Made by a program: the position numbers and the translations under genes
Shown: positions 31,507 through 39,280 of the stretch, in pieces
How positions within the stretch are numbered: position 1 is the first letter of the stretch
How the letters are laid out: each line of letters opens with the position of its first letter
The notes under the pieces: model-generated
Seen by the model: the letters and a program-made list of their open reading frames with translations, nothing else
The model's database searches: none
What the model was told of the DNA's origin: nothing
Assembly: GCA_013178155.1 (NCBI GenBank)
Contig: JABLXH010000034.1
Location: 1 to 46,388, forward strand
DNA length: 46,388 nt
Reading direction: 5' to 3'
From: Armatimonadota bacterium
GTDB lineage: Bacteria; Armatimonadota; Zipacnadia; Zipacnadales; UBA11051

Positions 31507-32538
31507 TCACCGCACCGCCAACTCGATGACCGGCGTCCCGTCCGGCCACTTCCCCATATAGCGCTGCTGGGGCGTGTTGCCCAGGCGGTACTCCCGGTGG
31601 CGGCCCGTGAAAGCGGCATCGAGCAGCGCGTCGCCGGTCCGCCAGAGCGCGTAGTAGTCAAGGGCATCCACGTTCGCCAGCGTGCCCGCGGTGCCCAGCG
31701 GCAGCTTGTGGTCGGCGATGAGTGGTGGCTCGCCGTGGCGGTCGGTGCGGACAGTCAGATAGCTCTTGTCGCGCACCGGGAGGGCGGTCGCGCCGTCGTA
31801 GATGCGGTCGGCCATGGCCGTGCCCACCCGCGTGTCGTCCTCCCCCACCAACACCACCAGTAGCAGCCCCTCCGGCAGGCGCGAGAAGTCAGCCACAGCC
31901 ACGTCGTTCTGGACCCGCATCCGACTCCCGGCGCTGAGACTCCCTGGCGTGACGCAGAACAGCGCTCGTGGGCGGGGCAGGCCCAGCTCTACCCACTGCG
32001 CGGCCATGTCCGCCGCCAGGGTGGCCCCTATGGAATGCCCAAAGAGCGCGAAGCGCCCGGCCTGCGGCCGCACCGGTCCTTCCCTTTCCAGCCGGCCCAG
32101 CGCCGCCCTCACTGCCGTCACCGCATCGGGCAGGAACGTCCGCCCGTTGGCGTCGAAGCGGTTGTCCTGCCAACGGGGGCAGATGACGATGTTGCCCTTG
32201 CGAGCCAGGTGGACGGTCCAGGCGCTGTACTCGCCGGGGTCCAGCGCTCCCCAGCCGTGCAGGAACACCACCACGGGCGCGCGCCGGGGCACCGGTGCGG
32301 CGGGGGTGTAGAGCGCGTAGTCGCTGGGGCCGCTTCCCGACTGATAGAGACCGTAAGCGCCGTGGCGGTACCGCGCGCTCCCCGGCCCCGATAGCGACTG
32401 CGTCCAGGCAGGTGCTGCTGGCGGTCGCACGTGGGGAGAGAGCTGGCAACCCCCGGCGAGCGTCCCTGCCGCCGCCATGAGCCCCAGCACCCGAGCCAGC
32501 TCGTTCACGCCCTGCAACCCGCTGACGCCGGTGCCCAC
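31507..32538 (-). CDS. Alpha/beta hydrolase lipoprotein
   Basis: A protein of up to 343 residues with the nucleophile elbow FGHSIGAT and the oxyanion segment VVVFLHGWGALDPGEY, resembling the PET-hydrolase/dienelactone-hydrolase-like group. Residues before this include a hydrophobic stretch and the lipobox LAGGC, so it is probably a lipoprotein. The start is uncertain: GTG at 32538 is the longest, while GTG at 32508 places the cysteine at position 21 and suits a lipoprotein signal better. The substrate could be an ester such as an acetylated sugar or lipid. It lies 15 bp downstream of a DegT aminotransferase gene on the same strand. Confidence 0.75.
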   Translation of the reverse strand: MGTGVSGLQGVNELARVLGLMAAAGTLAGGCQLSPHVRPPAAPAWTQSLSGPGSARYRHGAYGLYQSGSGPSDYALYTPAAPVPRRAPVVVFLHGWGALDPGEYSAWTVHLARKGNIVICPRWQDNRFDANGRTFLPDAVTAVRAALGRLEREGPVRPQAGRFALFGHSIGATLAADMAAQWVELGLPRPRALFCVTPGSLSAGSRMRVQNDVAVADFSRLPEGLLLVVLVGEDDTRVGTAMADRIYDGATALPVRDKSYLTVRTDRHGEPPLIADHKLPLGTAGTLANVDALDYYALWRTGDALLDAAFTGRHREYRLGNTPQQRYMGKWPDGTPVIELAVR

Positions 32539-32553
32539 GTCCGCCGCGCCATG

Positions 32554-33801
32554 TCAGGCCAACTCTCCCACGTTCTCCCTCACCTTCCGAATCGCGTCCA
32601 GCATCAGGTCCATGTCGGCCCTGCCGCCCAGGAACAGCGAGTGGCCCATGCTGATGCCCTCCTCGTCGAGGATGCGCTGGGCTACGGGCGTTTCGACGGC
32701 GGCATAGTCCGGGGCGTCGCGGCCCGCGGGCCAGCAGACTGGACCGAAGTTGCGGTTGGTGAACAGCGGGTTCTTCTGGATGGGGTGCAGGTGTCCGCTC
32801 CCGGTCCCCAGGCCCTCGGCCGCCAGCGCTTCCTGGAACCGGGCCTTGCTGATCCCGCCGAACTCAGCACTCTGGAACTTGAAGTGGTAGAAGTAAAAGC
32901 CCCAGCGCGTGACCTCCGGCCGACGCTCCATGGGGGCTACGCCGGGGATCTCGCGGAGGCCGTCCTCGAAGTACTTGGCGTTGGCCTCGCGCCGGAAGGT
33001 CTGCTCCAGCAGGCGCAGACTCTGGCAGTAGGCGATGGCGCCCTGCCACTCGGTCATGCGCAGGTTGCTGGCCACGATGTGGTGCTCATAGAAGGGCCGG
33101 CCGGGGAAGCGCCCGATATGGTGGAAGGCGTAGGCCTTCGCGGCCAGCTCGGCGTTGTTGGTCATCACGATGCCGCCCTCGCCGGAGGTCAGCGTCTTGC
33201 CCATCTGGGTGGAGAAGCAGCCCATGTCCCCCCAGCAGCCGCAGCCCTTGTTGCGCCACTGCGAGCCGTGGGCATGGGCGCAGTCCTCGATGACGAACAG
33301 CCCGTGCTTCTGGGCGATGGCGTTGATGGCGTCCATGTCCGCCGGGTAGCCGCCGTAGTGGACAGGGATGATGCCCACGGTGTTGGGGGTGATGGCCGCC
33401 TCGATGGCCGCCGGGTCTATCTGATAGTACTCGGGCTCAATGTCCACGATGATGGGAATGGCATTGACGAGGATGACGGCGGTGGCGGTGGCCACAAAGG
33501 TTGAGGCCGGACAGATGACCTCATCGCCTGGCTTGATGCCGATGGCCTTCAGCGCCAGCTCGATGGCCTGGGTGCCGTTGGTCAGGGCCACCCCGTACTC
33601 ACAGTCCTGGAACCTGCTGAAGTAGTTTTCGAATTTGCCCACCCAGGATTCGGATGGGTCAGCGTAGCCTCCGCGCCACCACTGGCGCGACTCCAGCACG
33701 CTGTTGAGCGCCTCGCGTTCCATGTCACCGAACTCGGGCCACGGCCCGCCAATGGGCCTGTCAATCGCCTTCTGTCCGCCATTGATGGCCAGTCTTGCCA
33801 C
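32554..33801 (-). CDS. DegT/DnrJ/EryC1/StrS-family aminotransferase (first copy)
   Basis: A 415-residue PLP enzyme of fold type I. LALTNGTQ-like pattern ALTNGTQAIELAL starts the cofactor domain, IEDCAHAHG carries the pyridine-binding D173, and CFSTQMGKTLTSGEGG carries the Schiff-base lysine K202. The N-terminal MARLAINGG resembles AHBA-synthase-like members. Such enzymes transfer an amino group to a keto-sugar or to another ring. The start is GTG, with GGAGG 9 bases upstream. A second member lies at 37921-39174 and has the same opening LAINGG, but is only moderately similar. No obvious keto-sugar producing enzyme is adjacent. Confidence 0.88.
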   Translation of the reverse strand: MARLAINGGQKAIDRPIGGPWPEFGDMEREALNSVLESRQWWRGGYADPSESWVGKFENYFSRFQDCEYGVALTNGTQAIELALKAIGIKPGDEVICPASTFVATATAVILVNAIPIIVDIEPEYYQIDPAAIEAAITPNTVGIIPVHYGGYPADMDAINAIAQKHGLFVIEDCAHAHGSQWRNKGCGCWGDMGCFSTQMGKTLTSGEGGIVMTNNAELAAKAYAFHHIGRFPGRPFYEHHIVASNLRMTEWQGAIAYCQSLRLLEQTFRREANAKYFEDGLREIPGVAPMERRPEVTRWGFYFYHFKFQSAEFGGISKARFQEALAAEGLGTGSGHLHPIQKNPLFTNRNFGPVCWPAGRDAPDYAAVETPVAQRILDEEGISMGHSLFLGGRADMDLMLDAIRKVRENVGELA

Positions 33802-33916
33802 GTGTGGGTGCCTCCTTGAAGCGACCGTTCGGGCCGCGTGTGCTGAGCACTCTCTTTCGCTACGGTCTGGACTCTGCCCTTCTATGGGTTGCCGGCATCC
33901 TTCACCTCGGCGGTGG

Positions 33917-33943
33917 TTGCTGTGCGACGCTATTTCTACTATA

Positions 33944-33945
<2 letters not shown>
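33917..33945 (+). promoter_or_regulatory. Possible promoter of the methyltransferase unit
   Basis: TTGCTG at 33917-33922 and TATATT at 33940-33945 are spaced by 17 bp in the 380-bp gap between the divergent aminotransferase and methyltransferase genes. Apart from this and the small ORF that follows, the left 110 bp of that gap shows no feature beyond the aminotransferase ribosome-binding site. Confidence 0.5.
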
Positions 33946-35246
<1,301 letters not shown>

Positions 35247-35259
35247 GGAGCCCACGGGG

Positions 35260-36126
35260 TCACTCCCGTCGCTTCCATACCCACAAGCGCATCTCGGCCC
35301 CTTGTTCTAGCAGCCAGATCTCCTCCTCGTAGTTCACGGTCATCACGACAGCCTTCGCGAAAACGTTGAGGAAGAGCCAACGGATGCGGTTGCGTTCAGC
35401 ATCCGCTAAGGCTCTTGTCGCGTCGTTCACACCGAAATCAAACGTCAGTGCGTCACCCCCATCTGCCACGCGCTGCTCTGTGGCGGAGACACGCATGATG
35501 AACCTGACAACCGCTGTTGTCTCGTCGGCGAGATAGCCTTGTTCGTTCAGCGGTATGCATGCCGCCTCGGACGTGGTCATCAGGTCTCGCATTCGGAAGC
35601 GACCACTGACGTGCGATATAGAGTAGCCCACAAACGCATCGCCCGCCGCTGCCGCAACGCGGGCAAACAGATCGCCATCTTGCTCGCCCTGGTGCCGTTC
35701 GAACTCACGAGCTACAACTTCAGCGCCAAGCTCCCGGAGACGCTGTTCAAGCCTGTCCCTGTAGAAAAGACTGTCCAGGCTCTCGCGCAGTCTGTCCTCG
35801 CGCGTCAGAGGCATCAGGAAGTCGTAGATGATGAGGTCAGGGTAGAGCCATAGCTCGTAGTCGCCAAACAAGCGGTTCGACTGCGAGAACAACCTCGCGT
35901 AGTCATCTCGACGGACCCTTTCGATGACAGGAAGGGCAACCCATCGGCCTCTACCTCTCCTAACAACGAACTCACTCATCCTCTTGCTTATGTTCGTCTT
36001 GGCATTCGTCCTAGTCCATCCCGTTGCGTCCATCAGCTCAGTGAGGCTGAACTCCTCGCCACTTGCCGCGCGCTGGCGTAGGAACTCGTAGGACTGATTG
36101 ACTTGCGCGTAGCTGTCTTGCCGCAT
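35260..36126 (-). CDS. Unrecognised winged-helix protein beside the methyltransferase
   Basis: A 288-residue protein. Residues about 26-66 (FSLTELMDATGWTRTNAKTN and the following SKRMSEFVVRRGRGRWVAL) look like a winged helix-turn-helix. The remaining 220 residues are alpha/beta with an acidic centre and a tryptophan-rich end (EEEIWLLEQGAEMRLWVWKR). No domain is recognised, and no clear PD-(D/E)xK, HNH or PLD nuclease motif is seen. GGGAGGGG lies 5 bases before the ATG at 36126; the longer frame to 36222 runs into the tRNA terminator. Codons are visibly more AT-rich than in neighbours (for example around 35955-36020), which suggests transfer. It could be a restriction partner of the methyltransferase, or a regulator. 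Confidence 0.7.
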   Translation of the reverse strand: MRQDSYAQVNQSYEFLRQRAASGEEFSLTELMDATGWTRTNAKTNISKRMSEFVVRRGRGRWVALPVIERVRRDDYARLFSQSNRLFGDYELWLYPDLIIYDFLMPLTREDRLRESLDSLFYRDRLEQRLRELGAEVVAREFERHQGEQDGDLFARVAAAAGDAFVGYSISHVSGRFRMRDLMTTSEAACIPLNEQGYLADETTAVVRFIMRVSATEQRVADGGDALTFDFGVNDATRALADAERNRIRWLFLNVFAKAVVMTVNYEEEIWLLEQGAEMRLWVWKRRE

Positions 36127-36173
36127 TAGCACCCCTCCCGGCGAAGCGCGATGAGACGGAGCTATAAGAGAAC

Positions 36174-36201
36174 CGGGCCCGGCCACTGCTGGCCGGGCCC
36201 G
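36174..36201 (-). terminator. Intrinsic terminator of the tRNA array
   Basis: CGGGCCCGGCCA (36174-36185) and TGGCCGGGCCCG (36190-36201) form a 12-bp stem with a 4-base loop. On the minus strand it follows tRNA-Cys by 9 bases and is followed by GGTTCTCTTAT, a T-rich tail. Confidence 0.8.
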
Positions 36202-36210
36202 AGTCATTGC

Positions 36211-36286
36211 TGGAGGCGGCAACGGGAGTCGAACCCGTGAATAACGGTTTTGCAGACCGTCGCCTTAGCCACTTGGCTATGCCGCC
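36211..36286 (-). tRNA. tRNA-Cys(GCA)
   Basis: Cloverleaf of 76 bases including an encoded CCA end. Acceptor arm GGCGGCA/TGCCGCC-like pairing is clear, the anticodon loop on the minus strand is CTGCAAA with anticodon GCA, and the T-arm GGGTTCGACTCCC is canonical. Last gene of the array. Confidence 0.95.
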
Positions 36287-36299
36287 CGAACCTAACAAC

Positions 36300-36330
36300 A
36301 AGGCGAGCCAGGCGATACCCGGCTCGCCTT
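36300..36330 (-). terminator. Hairpin between tRNA-Gly(GCC) and tRNA-Cys
   Basis: AAGGCGAGCC (36300-36309) pairs perfectly with GGCTCGCCTT (36321-36330). On the minus strand it follows tRNA-Gly(GCC) by 8 bases and is followed by TGTTGTTAGG. It may be a weak terminator or an RNA-processing signal within the array. Confidence 0.5.
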
Positions 36331-36338
36331 CAATTGTC

Positions 36339-36413
36339 TGGAGCGGAAGACGGGACTTGAACCCGCGACCTTCTCCTTGGCAAGGAGGCGCTCTACCACT
36401 GAGCTACTTCCGC
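36339..36413 (-). tRNA. tRNA-Gly(GCC)
   Basis: Cloverleaf of 75 bases with encoded CCA. Acceptor stem GCGGAAG/CTTCCGC, anticodon loop TTGCCAA with anticodon GCC, T-arm GGGTTCAAGTCCC. It has a second promoter upstream (36451-36479). Confidence 0.95.
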
Positions 36414-36450
36414 CTGGTTATGGCTGGCGCAGATGCTGCGCGGGACAGTG

Positions 36451-36479
36451 ATTATACGATGTTTGCCGCCGCTGCGCAA
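36451..36479 (-). promoter_or_regulatory. Internal promoter for tRNA-Gly(GCC)-tRNA-Cys
   Basis: On the minus strand TTGCGC (36474-36479) and TATAAT (36451-36456) are 17 bp apart. Transcription would start near 36444, about 30 bases before tRNA-Gly(GCC). The leader contains a small GCGCAG/CTGCGC hairpin. Confidence 0.65.
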
Positions 36480-36504
36480 GTCCCTGCGCTGGCCTTTCTG
36501 CCTT

Positions 36505-36579
36505 TGGAGCGGGAAACGGGACTCGAACCCGCGACACCCAGCTTGGGAAGCTGGTGCTCTACCACTGAGCTATTCCCGC
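36505..36579 (-). tRNA. tRNA-Gly(CCC)
   Basis: Cloverleaf of 75 bases with encoded CCA. Acceptor stem GCGGGAA/TTCCCGC, anticodon loop TTCCCAA with anticodon CCC, T-arm GGGTTCGAGTCCC. It lies 4 bases after tRNA-Val. Confidence 0.95.
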
Positions 36580-36583
36580 GTCA

Positions 36584-36659
36584 TGGTGGGCGGTGCTGGA
36601 CTTGAACCAGCGACCTATTGCGTGTGAAGCAATCGCTCTAGCCTCTGAGCTAACCGCCC
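36584..36659 (-). tRNA. tRNA-Val(CAC)
   Basis: Cloverleaf of 76 bases with encoded CCA. Acceptor stem GGGCGGT/ACCGCCC, anticodon loop TTCACAC with anticodon CAC, T-arm TGGTTCAAGTCCA. Confidence 0.95.
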
Positions 36660-36693
36660 GGGAACTGCCGTTTCACAGTGGGCTGTTAGCTCC

Positions 36694-36707
36694 GAGCTAA
36701 CCGCCCG
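36694..36707 (-). other. Partial copy of the 5' end of tRNA-Val
   Basis: GAGCTAACCGCCCG here repeats exactly the 14 bases at 36647-36660 that cover the 5' acceptor strand and D-stem of tRNA-Val. On the minus strand it reads GGGCGGTTAGCTC and then folds back on GAGCTAAC, so the remnant is a hairpin rather than a tRNA. It probably derives from a duplication or recombination within the array. Confidence 0.6.
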
Positions 36708-36719
36708 CTGAGACTGCTG

Positions 36720-36807
36720 TGGTGCCGAGGGCGGGACTCGAACCCGCACGAAGCTAATGCTCACTAGCCCCTCAAGCTAGCGTGTCTACCAATTCCACCA
36801 CCTCGGC
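36720..36807 (-). tRNA. tRNA-Leu(GAG)
   Basis: Class II cloverleaf of 88 bases with encoded CCA and a long variable arm. Acceptor stem GCCGAGG/CCTCGGC, anticodon loop TTGAGGG with anticodon GAG, T-arm GGGTTCGAGTCCC. First gene of the array. Confidence 0.95.
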
Positions 36808-36819
36808 AGTGTGCGTGAT

Positions 36820-36848
36820 AATATAGCAGACGCTCCTGTCGGTGTCAA
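36820..36848 (-). promoter_or_regulatory. Main promoter of the tRNA array
   Basis: On the minus strand a perfect TTGACA (36843-36848) and TATATT (36820-36825) are 17 bp apart. It reads into tRNA-Leu with a predicted leader of only a few bases. Confidence 0.85.
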
Positions 36849-36877
36849 ACGGATTCGGCCAGCCACCACTTGCCCCG

Positions 36878-37789
36878 CTATTTCCCCCCGGCAAGCCAAA
36901 GAGCATGCTCCCGAAGGCCCTCCCGCAGGGGTGTGTTGGGGACCTTCAGGCCATCAAGCCGCAGCGGCGTCAGGTCGTAGATACGGTGGCAAAGAAAGCT
37001 CCTCCACTCCGGGTGTTCGGCCAGCGCCGCGCTCACGGGCAGCTCCTCGAACCGGACAGGCACTCCCAGCGCTTCGGCGATGATCTCATAGTACTCATAC
37101 GAACACACGATGTCGGGGCCCGCGCAGCAATAAGTCTTGCCATGGGTGAGCGGGTTGCCGACGACGCTCAAGACCAGTTCCGCCAGGTCGTCGCAGTGGA
37201 TTGGCTGCTGTAGGAAGTGCCCCCCGCCGACCAGGCGCACCGGCTCGGCGGTCCGCAGCTTCCAGATCAGCTCGGGATCGCGGGCTGCTGCGGGCAGGCA
37301 GCCCAGTTGGGACGGCGGGCCGTAGATGTGGCAGGGGCGGAAGACCGTCCAGTGCATGTCGCCGGTGTCGCCGTGGACGAACTCCAGCTCGCACCGCCGC
37401 TTCTTGGCCCCATAGCTGTCGTCCTGCAGGTAGAAGGGGTTGTCGAAGGGCTGCGGGAAGCGCCGTCTGCTGGGCTCGAAGACAAAGTCAGTGGAGATGA
37501 ACGCGAACTGACGGGCCCGCTGAGCGAACAGCTCGATGTCCTGCCGCGCGTCCTCGACCTCGTAGCCAATGCAGTCCACTACGAGGTCCCAGGTCACGCC
37601 TGCGGGCAGGGCCGCGCGCAGGGCGGCGCTGTCCTTGCGGTCGGCGGTGACGGCGGTTACGCCTTCAAGGACAGGCCGCTGTCCGCGGGTGACGATGGTG
37701 ACGTCCATCCCCGCCGCAAGCCCGGCCCGCGTCACCGCGCCGCTGACATGCCCCGTCCCGCCGATGACGAGTAGAGATCCGCAACTCAT
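36878..37789 (-). CDS. NAD-dependent epimerase/dehydratase-like protein
   Basis: A 303-residue atypical SDR. The nucleotide loop is LLVIGGTGHVSGAVTRAGL (GGTGxxx near residue 9), followed by an arginine in IVTRGQRP that suggests NADP preference, and DLVVDCIGYEV. The FISTDFVFEP and DDSYGAKKRRCELEF segments stand where the SDR serine and Y-x3-K catalytic residues are expected (S-Y-G-A-K-K). HIYGPPSQLGCLP fits the C-terminal substrate region. The substrate is unknown. AAAGGAG lies 6 bases before ATG 37789. The gene lies between the tRNA promoter and the second DegT aminotransferase and is probably the last of the right-hand operon. Confidence 0.8.
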   Translation of the reverse strand: MSCGSLLVIGGTGHVSGAVTRAGLAAGMDVTIVTRGQRPVLEGVTAVTADRKDSAALRAALPAGVTWDLVVDCIGYEVEDARQDIELFAQRARQFAFISTDFVFEPSRRRFPQPFDNPFYLQDDSYGAKKRRCELEFVHGDTGDMHWTVFRPCHIYGPPSQLGCLPAAARDPELIWKLRTAEPVRLVGGGHFLQQPIHCDDLAELVLSVVGNPLTHGKTYCCAGPDIVCSYEYYEIIAEALGVPVRFEELPVSAALAEHPEWRSFLCHRIYDLTPLRLDGLKVPNTPLREGLREHALWLAGGK

Positions 37790-37813
37790 TGTGGGCTCCT
37801 TTGAGGAGGGCAT

Positions 37814-37913
37814 GGCGGCAATGCGGAGGGACGGCAACAGCGGCAAGGGTCAATGGGAACGGCATCCGTCGCCGTCATTACCCATTGCCCCCTGCCGCCG
37901 TTCCCTTGCCGCC
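37814..37913. repeat. Long imperfect palindrome in intergenic space
   Basis: GGCGGCAA (37814-37821) and TTGCCGCC (37906-37913) bound a region whose inner parts also pair, such as CAATGGG (37851-37857) with CCCATTG (37881-37887) and AACGGC with GCCGTC. Short motifs like GGCAA, ACGGC and CAATGGG repeat within it. It could be a non-autonomous mobile repeat or a large terminator between two minus-strand genes. Confidence 0.55.
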
Positions 37914-37920
37914 TCAGGCT

Positions 37921-39174
37921 CTACCGCAACTCGTCCAGATTCTCCCAGACCTTCTCGAAACAGGCGATGATGTCCGCCACGTCCTCGTCGGTCATCTTCT
38001 CATTGATCGAGACCTGCAGCATGTCATCGAGGATCTTCTCGGTGGCCGGGCACTCACCGGCTTCGTAGCGCACTTCCTGGCCCGCCGGTTGCAGGCAGTA
38101 CGGGTAGTTGCTGGTACCGTAGACCTTCTTCTCCCGCAGCAGATCATACATGAAGATGGGCCGCCCAATGTAGTGTGCGCCACACGGGGCCCCTTCCTTG
38201 CTGAGGGCCTGGGCCAGCTTCGAGGTCGAGACGCCCAGCTTCTCCTGGTCCACCAGCAGCGGCAGGAACCAGTAGGTGTGCCGTCCGCCCTCGCTGATGC
38301 TGGGCACCTCCAGACCGTCCAGTCCCTTGACCGCCGCGCAGACCATATCCCCCAGCTCCGCCCGCCGCGCTGTGACCCAGTCCACCTTGTCGATCTGGGC
38401 GTCCAGGACGGCTGCCTGGAGTTCCGTCATGCGGTAGCACATCCCGAACATGACATAGTCGCGGTCCCCTGAGCCGTAGTTGGGCCAGCCCTTGTTGGCG
38501 AACAGCTCGGCGCGGCTGCCCAGATTGTCGTCATTGGTCACGGTCAGGCCACCGTCGCCGCAGGTGATGTGCTTGGATTGCTGCAGGGAGAACGTGCCCA
38601 TGTGCCCAATCGTACCCACGTGCTTGCCCTTGTAGAGCGTACCATAGGCCTGGGAGCAGTCCTCGATGACGTAGAGGTTGTACTTCTCGGCCAGCGCCAT
38701 GATGGGGTCCATGTCGGTGGCATTGCCGCACAGGTGGACCGGGATGATGGCCCTGGTGCGTTCGGTGATCCGTCGCTCCACATCCTCGGCATCCAGGCCG
38801 ATGTTGTCGCGCCGCAAGTCACCAAAGACCGGGATGCAATTCTGGGCCAGGATCGGGATGACGGTGCCCATGTCGGTGATGGGACCGGTGATGATCTCGC
38901 TGCCGGGCTCGGGGTTGATGGCGCCAACCGCCACGTGGATAGCGGCGGTGCCGGAGGTGGAGGCAGTGCAGTATTTCATGCCCAGGTGCTCGGCCCACTT
39001 TTTCTCCACCTGCGGCACGAACTTGCCGCCGGAGCGGTTGAGCATTCCCGAGGCCATGACCTCGCGCAGGTTGTTCATCTCCAGCTCATCAAAGGTCCGC
39101 CCGGCAGCAGTGCCAATGTGCGGGTATCCGGTGGTGCGAATGGGTGTGCCGCCGTTGATCGCCAGTACGCTCAC
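37921..39174 (-). CDS. DegT/DnrJ/EryC1/StrS-family aminotransferase (second copy)
   Basis: A 417-residue PLP enzyme. STSGTAAIHVAVGAI binds the cofactor phosphate, IEDCSQAYG contains D172, and TFSLQQSKHITCGDGG contains the Schiff-base lysine K201. MCYRMTELQAAVLDAQ and GRHTYWFLPLLVD are also family motifs. It probably aminates a keto-sugar or cyclitol; the substrate is not evident. The start is GTG with AAGGAG 9 bases upstream; an ATG between them is out of frame. It follows the GT-C-like gene by about 106 bp and precedes the epimerase-like gene. Confidence 0.88.
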   Translation of the reverse strand: MSVLAINGGTPIRTTGYPHIGTAAGRTFDELEMNNLREVMASGMLNRSGGKFVPQVEKKWAEHLGMKYCTASTSGTAAIHVAVGAINPEPGSEIITGPITDMGTVIPILAQNCIPVFGDLRRDNIGLDAEDVERRITERTRAIIPVHLCGNATDMDPIMALAEKYNLYVIEDCSQAYGTLYKGKHVGTIGHMGTFSLQQSKHITCGDGGLTVTNDDNLGSRAELFANKGWPNYGSGDRDYVMFGMCYRMTELQAAVLDAQIDKVDWVTARRAELGDMVCAAVKGLDGLEVPSISEGGRHTYWFLPLLVDQEKLGVSTSKLAQALSKEGAPCGAHYIGRPIFMYDLLREKKVYGTSNYPYCLQPAGQEVRYEAGECPATEKILDDMLQVSINEKMTDEDVADIIACFEKVWENLDELR

Positions 39175-39220
39175 GGTTCATGTCTCCTTGGTTTACGGGT
39201 CTGCAGCAGTGCGGTCGCGC

Positions 39221-39255
39221 GTTAGCTCGCCGCTGCGGGCAGCTAGCTTCGCTGC
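39221..39255. repeat. Short imperfect tandem repeat
   Basis: GTTAGCTCGCCGCTGC (39221-39236) is followed by GCTAGCTTCGCTGC (39242-39255), an imperfect copy, with a small GCTGC/GCAGC hairpin at the joint. It lies in the 106-bp gap before the second aminotransferase and resembles dispersed junk-like intergenic repeats. Confidence 0.35.
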
Positions 39256-39280
39256 TCCCAGCGCAAACCCTTCTGTCTCC

